From NCBI GenBank assembly GCA_018292915.2, contig JACVVK020000017.1, positions 1,637,501 through 1,701,500 of the forward strand: a DNA stretch of 64,000 bases, given 5' to 3'. The notes below the pieces were generated by a model. That model made no database searches, was not told where the DNA came from, and saw only the letters and a program-made list of their open reading frames with translations. The translations under genes and the position numbers were made by a program. Shown here one piece after another: positions 37,001 through 47,200 of the stretch. The stretch is from Batillaria attramentaria (Eukaryota > Mollusca > Gastropoda > Batillariidae). Within the stretch, counting starts at the first letter, position 1. Every line of letters starts with the position of its first letter.

Positions 37001-37578
37001 CTTCAAGAGTTCACATCTGAAAGCACATATCAGAACTCACACAGGTATTTGTCGTTTATTTTTACTGTTGTGTTTATCAGCTAATCTGTTCTTTCTAAGT
37101 TCCTCGCTCATCATGCATCTGCACTTGTCAAAAGTTGCCATCTGTTAAGTCAAAATGACAAATGAGACTTGCTTGAAGTGTAACTGTTTCTTGGTAGCAC
37201 CGTAAAAATGCTTCTTTGTACTTGACCATATACCACAGCTTTGCAGCATTTCTAACAATTTTAATTTAATTTGCATAGTTTAGTAAGTTGAATTACTGTG
37301 ATCCACTTAATTGCGTGCAACTGGAAAGCTCTTTTGTTGCATCAAATTCAGTTTTGTCGTTGAAATTCAATATATTCTGGTCCTTGATTTCAGGGGAGAA
37401 ACCCTTTGAATGTGAATGGGCAACATGCAAGCGACGGTTTGCAAGATCAGATGAACGATCGCGTCACATGCGCACACACACCGGAGAGAAGAAGTTCCCA
37501 TGCTCCTCTTGTGAGCGGAAGTTCATGCGCAGTGATCACCTCGCTAAGCACATGCGACGCCATGCGGCCAAGGGGTAG
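34019..37578 (+). CDS. KLF10/11: KLF10/11 (TIEG, Cabut-like) zinc-finger transcription factor, 4 exons, 486 aa
   Basis: Exons 34019-34081, 35281-35544, 36096-37044 and 37394-37578 join in phase. Three C-terminal C2H2 fingers occupy about residues 402-482 (first finger Cys402, Cys407, His420, His424), with TGEK-type linkers and the KLF signatures [17 protein letters not shown] and [12 protein letters not shown]. The last intron splits the first linker. The short N-terminal segment [12 protein letters not shown] resembles the Sin3-interaction helix of KLF10/11, and PTPPASEDG resembles their proline-directed motifs. The family binds GC/CACCC boxes and represses by recruiting Sin3-HDAC. Residues 110-400 are Ser/Thr/Pro-rich and low in structure. 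The third recognition helix RSDERSRH has Arg where most KLFs have Leu (RSDELSRH). An in-frame ATG at 33872 with no intervening stop could add 49 residues, but its context is weaker than that at 34019. Confidence 0.93.
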
Positions 37579-40500
37579 AGTGTTGCTTCTTATACTGACT
37601 TCGTGAACTTTAACTAAGTGAGAGAGTTTGGCTGCTGTAATGAAACTGAAAGTGCCAGAACTGAAGTGAATGCTGTTCTGTTGAAGCCCTTATCAAACTT
37701 CGGCTGTGATGGACACTGCCCAAAGGGTGTATTGAATCGCAAATTGACTGTAGCTACAGCAGTGTATGGTTGGCAATGTAATTTTCAGGTACCTCTAAGA
37801 GGTTATTGCACCATGAAAGTGGTACTTTCTTTACTGTCTGCTTCTAGAGTAGTAAGTTATTGAGCTAGTTTACTGCACATCTTGCCATTGTGTGTAAGTT
37901 TCTTCATTTAGTTAACCCCAATTGTCTTTCAGTTGAAATTATTTCCTGTATTGGTTTTTCTTTATAAACTGCAAGTTTCTTGAGAAAATTGTTTCATGAT
38001 TTATACTTGAAATGTGTTTCTTGCAACAGCAAAGCAACTGTGCTATGTTCTTTTTTAACCACTGTTGTTCAGTTTTGCTTCTAGTTCTAGTGCATTGAAT
38101 GTTTTCCATGTGTGTGTGCTCTAATGATGCTCTGATGCTGTTAAGAGAAATCAAACATGAGGCAAAGCAAAAGAACTGAGGAGTGACCTGTTCCTGCTTC
38201 CTGACCCTCTCTGTTGTAGTTAGCCAACCTTAGACTATTTGAGTATTTCATCCCAAGATTAAAAACAAAAGCTTTAAACCTGGCTTGGGAGATAACGCCT
38301 ATAGCTGTCAGTGTGGCACTCCCTTGGCAGTAAATGTTGCCCGGGGGCAATGTAATGCTTGGGTTTAAGCTTGGTTCCTCTTGATATTACGTGTGTTTTG
38401 GTCACAAGCTTTTCTGCCATACACGTTTCATTTAGAAAAAGCAAGCAAAGGGTACATGTTTGTTTACTGTGTCTCTTATTGTCTTTTATTAACTCTTTGT
38501 TATAAAAATTCTAGAGTAAATGTGCCACAAGCGTGTATGCTGTGTACGTGACACAGTTTCAGTAAGCCAAGACAGTTGTATTGGCTTGCTAGCTTTTGGA
38601 TCTTCTACTTCTAGTTGTTAGTTGATGTTTATGTGTTGTTTGCGTTTAATAATTTTGATGTTGTCTTGATATTTATTACTGTGTTGTCTGGTGATGCTGT
38701 ATGCGATTCGAAATGGTGCTACGAAGATTTTTTGACCTACGTAACTCTTAACACATTTGCCGGCAGCATTTTTTTTTTTTTTTTTTTTACTTCTGTGCTT
38801 ATTTGTTGCTCCTTTCCACTCTAAAAAAGAATCAATCTGATGTATTTTGTTATGTGAAAATCATCAAAAAAGAAGACCATTCCAACCATTTTCAAAATAA
38901 CCCCATGTAAAAACTCATGTTAGAACTGAGTATGGATATCATCATATACGGTACTACATGTGATTGGGTATGATGAGAATGACCTTTCAAGGCCCCAAAA
39001 GTTGGGAGTCAGAGTTGGCACAGTTTGGCTAAAATTCTGTATTTTATCCCTTTCTGTGTCTGTTGTTGATCAACCTGCTCAGTCCTATCTGTTACTGTGT
39101 TAAGGAGCTGAGGTCAAAATGCTGAGGGAAAGAAAGTAATGGTTGCACCAAAGTCTGTTGGTCATATTTTATCCGCCCAGTGCTTTTACAAAGCTTATGA
39201 ATTCCACTTGAGTTGGGTGGGTTTTCCTCTGTTTTTCTTTTGTTGTCGTTGGTTTTTTTTGTTTATGGCTTTTAGGGTTTTTTGGTTTAGTTTTTGTTTG
39301 TTGGTTACTTTATGTTTGGGGGGTGGATGTTCTTCTTGGAGGTTAGTAATGTTTTTGGCTGTTGTCTTTTTGTTTTGTTTTCAGGTTTTTGGTTTGTTTG
39401 TTTGTTTGTTTTGTTGTAGTTTTGTTTGTTGTTGTTGTTGGGGGGGAGGGGTGGTTAGTGCTTGTTTTTTTTGTTTGTTTGTGTTTGTTGTTTTTTTGTT
39501 TTTTTTTTTTGGGGGGGGGGGGGTATTTGTGTGTCCTCTCTCTCTCTCTCCACACTGGACCTGCAGGACCCGCAGATTGCTCTTTGTGCTTATTTAAAAA
39601 GTATGTGTGTTGGTATGTGCATGCATGTGAAATATGCACAGTGTATGTCGCAGTGCGTGCTTGGCATTGTGTTGAAATTTGTTCTCCAGATAGATTTTTT
39701 TAAAGATCCATCAAAAGGGTATTTGTGGTGAATACCAGAGAGGTACTGAAAGACCATTTCAGTTTTGGATGTCTTGTTCGTTTTTGTTTTTAAGTCATTA
39801 TAGGTACGCTGAGAATGTGCCGAAATCTTTTTTTTATGTGGTGGCCATGTAAGGCCAATCCATGTAAATCTACAGTCACTGTTGATACACTGTATAATCA
39901 CAAATAATTTACTGTTCTTACTGAAACTTAATTTATTTATTTATACTTTGTATTGTTAAGTACAGATTAAATCATTCTGTTCAGTTTAATTTTTTTGTTG
40001 ATGTGTAACACAGAGAGAGAAAGTGTGTGTGTGTGTGTGTGTGAAGTCACTGCAGCAAAAAGCAAGCAGCATCTGGCAATTTGTGCCCATCAAAATTCAG
40101 TGTCAAACAAGCAAAAAGCAACTACAGGAGGCATGCTTAATTACCAGTTACAAATATGGACATAAGTATCGTGCATGCATAGTCTATTAGAAACGTAGCG
40201 GTTGACCGCAGCTCACAAATACAAATAACAAATCTCAATGCATCAAACTGAGATTTCACACATTTGTTCAGTTGGCTACTTGTTTTATTGTTTCCTATAT
40301 CAATATAATTGCGCAGCCTTTACTGCACACACACACAAAAACCTCTTGCATCAAAGGGGCCCTGCACAAACATGCTGTCACTTCTGACAGTTTACTTGGT
40401 GACTGACACAGCGAGGTTCCATGCACACTTGGCTCCTGCGAAGCAAGGGTACCAGCAACTAGCAGGAATGCAGTGGACAAGCTACGTCTCTTGTACATGT

Positions 40501-40780
40501 AAATGCCTTCAGGCTTTTCTGCCTGCACTATTTTGATATTGTTGTTTGCACGCTCTGTTTTTGGTTTTGATGGGGGGGGGGGGAGGTGTTTGTTGTTGTT
40601 TTTTGGGTGGAGGGTTGTGGCTTGCAACACTGGTAGTTTGTTTGGTTGACATATTTATTTTTGGTGTGTTTTGTTGTTGGGTTTGATTTTTTTTTTTCAG
40701 GGGGTGGGGGTGGGGGATTGTTTTGGTTGTTGCTTTTTCGTTTGACTAGTTTTACTGCCAACAAAATCAGAAGTGTGTGT
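37579..40780. other. KLF10/11 3' UTR and intergenic sequence
   Basis: The first 2.4 kb is AT-rich and unique-looking, as in a long 3' UTR; an ATTAAA at about 39967 is a possible polyadenylation signal. TTTG/G-rich low-complexity blocks are at 39225-39530 and 40540-40740. A TG array is at 40024-40043. Confidence 0.4.
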
Positions 40781-41021
40781 GTTGGGGGGGGGGGGGTGGG
40801 TAGGCACTAGTCTCTCACGCTGCATGCAAATCTGGCAACTCTGTGGACCCCCGGAGCTATCGCGAGCTCAAGGTGTCTTTTTTGCCTTCGTGGTCCAGGG
40901 GAAGCTACTCCAGTGCGACAGCTGGGGACCCACGCGGTGTATGTGATGCACATATAGCAGGCGCGACTGCGGCAGCTGCACCTCACTTTATTCCGAGCTC
41001 TGTTACTTCGAACAGTCTGCG
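40781..41021 (+). promoter_or_regulatory. Putative MTAP promoter/5' UTR
   Basis: GC-rich, CpG-containing sequence directly before the MTAP ATG, after a G run at 40783-40796. No TATA box is seen, as is usual for housekeeping genes. Confidence 0.35.
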
Positions 41022-41888
41022 ATGGACAGAGTCAAGGTGAGTTAAGCTTTGTGTCATTCTCCTTGTCTGGATATTTTCCTGTCAGCTTTGTGATGCACTG
41101 ATTCTGGCCAAAATAAGTCGAAAACCTCATCACGGCAAGTCTTTGGTCAGTTCAGAATACTCAGTGTACATACTACAGTGATTGTGATGGTCATCGTGGT
41201 CCGTGGACGTCTTATCAGCGGTGGCAGTAGCGTAATGACTGACCTTTGGATTATAAGGGTTACAGAGGATGATCTTTGGTGCACGACGAGGAGAATCCAG
41301 TTTATTTGTTGGATAAATCGATTGAGACGTGTGTGCTAATTACTGACTTAAAAGAGATCAGGGGCTAGTCAACCCATGTGATAAAGCCCCCCCCCCCCCC
41401 CCCCAAACCATAGGTAAATATAAAAAAAAATTTAAAAGAATACTTACTTTTTACATTCTTTTATGAAAGCCGTGACATTTAGTATAGTACTGCGCACTGC
41501 ACATTGTACATGCAGTACACATTTGTGAACAGGTCTTATTGATTACTGTAAATTTATCCAAGCTGAAGGTTGGATCTGTTTGTGACTCGTCTACTTGATA
41601 ATCAAATATGGCTGAAATGTAGGCACACCTGTGGCATATTAATCAAGGCCATGTGTTGAGTTTTTAATCAGCCAGCAGCTGTCAGCAGTGGTATTGTTTT
41701 CTTTGTTTTTTGTATAAATTATAAAGAAGAGTATTCAAATATTTTTTTTTTAATTGGAAGGGTGATGGTTTAGAGATACCGCATAGTCATAGGTGGACAT
41801 ACTTTAATTCATTCTTCTGCTTGAGAGCTAGAATTGAAGTTGAGGGCTTGGGTTGGTTGGTTTGTCACTTAGAGAGTGAGACACGCAT

Positions 41889-41952
<64 letters not shown>

Positions 41953-43607
41953 GTTTCAGACCCCTGTGCATATCAAGAGAGGGAGCTGACAGACTAGACA
42001 CTGGCTGGTGTACTTGTAGTCATAGATACATTGTGTCCATGCTTGGTTCTGTGTAAATTGGTTTCATTCAGTTTCTTTTTCTTCTTTCCAGATTGGCATC
42101 ATTGGTGGATCAGGGTTGGACAACCCTGAACTGCTGGACAGTCGACAGGAGAAGACTGTCACAACACCATACGGAAAAGTAAAGTTTATAATAATTAAGT
42201 GCACTGAATATGAAGGATCGAAGAATTGGCTGTTAGCAGGCATGCTAATGTTTGCTGACTTTATATTCGAGTATGTAAAACATTTAGAGCATTGGAGCTG
42301 ACTATAAGTATCTGACATTCATTGTTTTTTGTTTTTGTGTTTTTAGCTGACTTGTTTATTTGGTTTCTGTGGTATGTTCCATGCATTCAGGCTTCAGATG
42401 GCTTGAACGTTACCTGTTTTGTGGGGAATAAACTGTCGGTTTAAACAAATGCCTCCAGCAGTGTGGGTCATCACCAACAACTTGCTGTGCTCTGCTCGCA
42501 TGTACATGTATATATATGCGTGTGTATTCATTCATTTGTCCTCTTTCTGTTTTAACCAGCCTTCTGATACACTTATACTTGGCACCATCGGTGGAATTGA
42601 GTGTGTGCTGCTTGCAAGGTAAGAAGAGAGTTGCAAATGTAATACATGTAGTCAAGTCAATTCAATTCAGTTCAAAATACTTTATTGTCTGTTTAAGAGA
42701 GACTCTAAAAACAGAAAATCTTCTTTGGACTCACATGATGCTCTGTCACAGATAAGATAAAATACAGTCATTAAAGATCTTGATATATAAAACATAAAAA
42801 TAAAATAGCGTTAAACGTTAAGGTCAAACAAACTTCAGAACAATTTAAAACAAGTAACCATACATACTGTCAAACTCTAAAACTGTTCAACAAGAAAAAC
42901 AGATCTCTCTCTCTTTCAGTTTTTTTTGGTTTGTATTGGTGGATTGTATTTTGAAGTGGCAAACAAGTTCATTTTTTCTTTTGATCCTAAATATTAATTT
43001 GAATGAATTTAAATGACAACATATCTCTACAGTACTTACTACTTACTTAGGCCCCTGGCTCCACGTGGAGCATAGGCCATTGACAACCCTTCGCCATCGC
43101 ACTCTGTTCTGGGCTGTTCTTGCCACTCCAGTCCAGTTGGTCCCCTGCTTACATAGCTCTGCCTCAGTGTCCCGCCTCCAGCTGTTGCGAGGCCAGCCTC
43201 TCTTCCTTTTCCCCTGCGGGTTCCATGTCAGGGCTTGGCGTGTGGTGCTGGATGCTGGCTTCCTGAGGGTGTGTCCAATCCAGCCCCACTTCCTCCGCAG
43301 GATCTGCTTGGCCACTGGTTCCTGCCCCACTCGCTCCCTCAGCTATATCTCTACAGCATCGCTAGCAAAAATCTTCTCAAAATTCCGAGGTGTAACATGA
43401 AAACTGCCGGAGAGCAATCATTCAGCTTCTTGGTCCCGGCTGTCTGGCACTCGTTGCCAGTCAAACTCCGCCTTCTGCCTGCAGTGCCCATGTTTAAATC
43501 CCATCTGAAGACTTTTCTTTAGCGTCAAGCTCTTGTTGCTTAACTCCTGCTGAGTCTGCTTATGAGTACGTTTAGTTGCCTGATGTCGCTGCACCTGCCA
43601 GATTGGA

Positions 43608-43668
<61 letters not shown>

Positions 43669-44220
43669 CTTAAGTGCAGCGAGTCCTTTGCATTTGGAGA
43701 GCAGCACTCTATAAAAACTATGTACACTGTACATGTATTATTATTATTATTACAGTAAAGGTTAGGCTGTTATACATTCATATGAACATTTCCAAAGCAG
43801 AGGGAAAGAAGCCAGAGTACCTGGAGAGAACCCCCAGTGGTCAGCCCGAATGAACAGTGCTACATATGAAAAGAAAAAATTCTTTGCCCTGAGTGAAGCT
43901 CGAATCTGACCTCTTGCATTGGTGGCGAGGTCTTAGCCACTAGACTACTGACCACCACATAGTCTGTAATACAGGACAACATACACTGCATACTTTGCAG
44001 TGCACTCTGCATGTAGTGTGACTCAGCTGCACTGCATGCAGTTTTTGAAATCTTGCCGCTGGTACATCTAGTGGTATGGCCTGTTATAGGCTGCCCTGCT
44101 TCTGATTTTAGACAACCTGTCAGCAGAATTCTGTGTCATGGCAGCTACTCAGTCCCTTTGATGTGACCTCATCCGTTCAACCACAAAGGACAAGCAAAAA
44201 TGCATGCATACTCACTGTAA

Positions 44221-44292
<72 letters not shown>

Positions 44293-47200
44293 AGATGATA
44301 CTTTTGTGTACAATGGTCACCACATCTGAACTAGACCATCTGACTTTTCCCTGTCACCTTGTAAGTTTTATACCTTCTTGTTTTTCCCCCAACAGGCATG
44401 GACGGGGTCATTCAATCAGTCCACCAAATGTGAATTACCGAGCAAACGTTCATGCAATTAAAGCTGAGGGCTGCACCCATCTGCTTGTGACAACTGCATG
44501 TGGTTCACTACAGGAGAATGTTCATCCTGGGGAGATAGTTATCATTGATCAGTTCATCGACAGGTATGTTCATGGCATGATAAGTTTTTGTCCTCCCCAC
44601 TCACACTCGCACACGCACGCACGCGCGCACACACACACACACACACACATACACAGCATCCAGTGTCTAGAAACAAAAACAAAACAAACTTTTTGAAAAA
44701 TTCATGTTTTCGTGCTTACTGCAGGAGCAGGTACTGTGCTAAGAAATATGTGTAGTGGGGTATTGCTTTGGAAATGTTCAGCCCACCAAATTTGAAAAAT
44801 AAATGCAATTCTAAATTCCGAAATTTAAAATAGCTGAGCTGACCCTTCGCACCACGTGATTGTAATGTGTTATGTCCAGTGTGTGAGAGAATTTGTGTGA
44901 TTCACGTGAGCGTGCGTGTTGGGTTCAGTTCGCGGCGCTTTGAGCCGATTCATGAAATTGGGAAAAGCGCCTATACAATACTCATTATTATTATTATTAT
45001 TATTATTGGAGAGTAAGGAGGGTGAAGAACAAGAGCATTACAACCATGTGTATGTGTTAGACAACACTGAACTTCATCATGTATCAGCAAACAGGCATGA
45101 ATAAATCAGGTTGGTGTGCACGTGTACATGCTTTTTCTGTTTGGTGGAACAGAAGAATTGACGTGACAGTTTCATGTTTCAGAACGCAGGGCAGGACACA
45201 GACATTTTATGATGGATCTCCTGGAGCACCAGTGGGAATTTCTCACATTCCTATGAACGAACCATTCTGCAAGCGTACCAGAAAGGTTTGCCTGTTGTTG
45301 TTTTTTTTTTTTTGCAGTGTTGGGAATATGATGATGGAGATTTGATAATTTGATACAGTAAATGGCACCACATTAACTATGTGCAGGGGTGGCAGATTTC
45401 CGATTCAGATCGGATTTCCGATTTCAAATTTCACATAAACCCAGATTTCCAATTTGGCAGAAAATCGTACGTTTTTTGGGGGGGGTGGGGGGGGGGGAAT
45501 TCCGATTTGTCGTTAGGTGGAACTTTCGCGAGACCGTCTTCGGCGGAGTAGAAGTTGCAATGGCCTCCCCTTCAACTAGAAACACTTTTAACTGCAAAAT
45601 CGCGAAAAAGAAAGAGGTGGCGCGTGCAGGCGGCAAGGTCTCGTGCTACGTAGTTTGCGGTAGCTAGATTTGTTTGTCTCGTGCCGAGTTTGAAAACCTG
45701 CATGGCTGACGAAAACAACAGTGTCGAATCCCCCCCCCCCCCCCCCCAGTCAGTCCCCCCCCCCCCCCCTCAAAGTCGGGGTAATGAGAAAAGAGCCATC
45801 ACAAATATTTTGCCCCAACTGGGATTCGAACTCACAGCCTGAGCATTGGAAGTCCAGTGCTCTGCCATCCGGCTATCCCGCCTCCCCCGTGAATAGGGAG
45901 AGATTTAGTAGGAATGATAGAGAGCAGAAAAGCTGATGCTTTATGCGCCAAAGAGATGAGTCTTCAGTCGCTTCTGTACTTCAGTTGGAAGCACTACTAA
46001 AGGTCACTTACCTATTTTACTCGTATAAAGAGTGTCTGTGCTCCACTTTGCTTGTGCTTCATTTTCGTCATTGCTTTAGATTCTTGTGTGTTTGTTTGCT
46101 GGCTAGATTCTGCATGATTGCGTCAAGGACTTAAAATACAGTCATCATGCAGAGGGAACCATGATCACTATTGAGGGTCCACGCTTTTCGTCGAAAGCCG
46201 AGAGTCGCCTCTTCCGCAGCTGGGGAGCCCACGTCATCAACATGAGTACAGTGCCAGAAGTACGCACACGTTCAGTCAATTCGCACCCTGGATACTGGAT
46301 GCACTCTTGACCTTTCACCAGATTTTACACAAATTAGAGATCCCCAGTACACACCCATCGGGTGTCTGGTGGTGGTTCTCACCTGGCAGATCTAGCAACT
46401 CTTGGTGTTCACTGTCATTCTGTTGTTGACCAGATTATATATTCAGGCTGGCACACTATCTGCTCCTGGCACAATGTGGTTCTAATTGCCATCTGCTTCT
46501 TAAACGGGCTAATTCCATCTTTGCTAAGTCAACTTACGTTATGGATCAGGGGATTTGGTCTTGTGGTTAAGGCATCCGACTTCGGATCCTGAGCTGCCTG
46601 GTTCGAGTCCCCGGTGGGCAGGAATATGGTTGGATTTTTTCCATACCATATCGAGTCAAATCCATGTGCAGACTCGTTTGCGGTGCCTGTCTCGCCTTCG
46701 TGTACACACGCACGCACAAATATCAAGTGTGCACGCTAAAAATCCCACGTTCATCTTTCGAAGAAGAGTAGGCTGTGGCCGGTGGCGTGGTAAAACAGAA
46801 ATACTGTCGCACACACCAGAGGGAATAGCAGGGTGGAGGTTTGCACACAAAGTAGCGCCTAGCGGCAGCAGGCTTTCCCTGCTTCGTCCTCCAGCCTTGC
46901 GGCGCCTAGAGCATCTCATTAGAGATGGATACGTGCGCCGAGGAGAAGTCTACCATACCATACCATACCATACCATACCATACGGATCAGATTCACTCAT
47001 GGGTGCCCCTGTACGTTCGAAATACTCTATCTAGATGATAAGCGCAGCTCTTGAAGTGATACAAAGTCGTTTACACTTTGCGTGAGCAATCAAGCATTCA
47101 AATTCTATGACTGGAGCGCTCAGTGTTGTCGCCGTGTCATCAAATACATCTTTTGGCTCAGTGCCAGCATTAAAGATGCTGTCACTGTCCAGGTGTCTAA

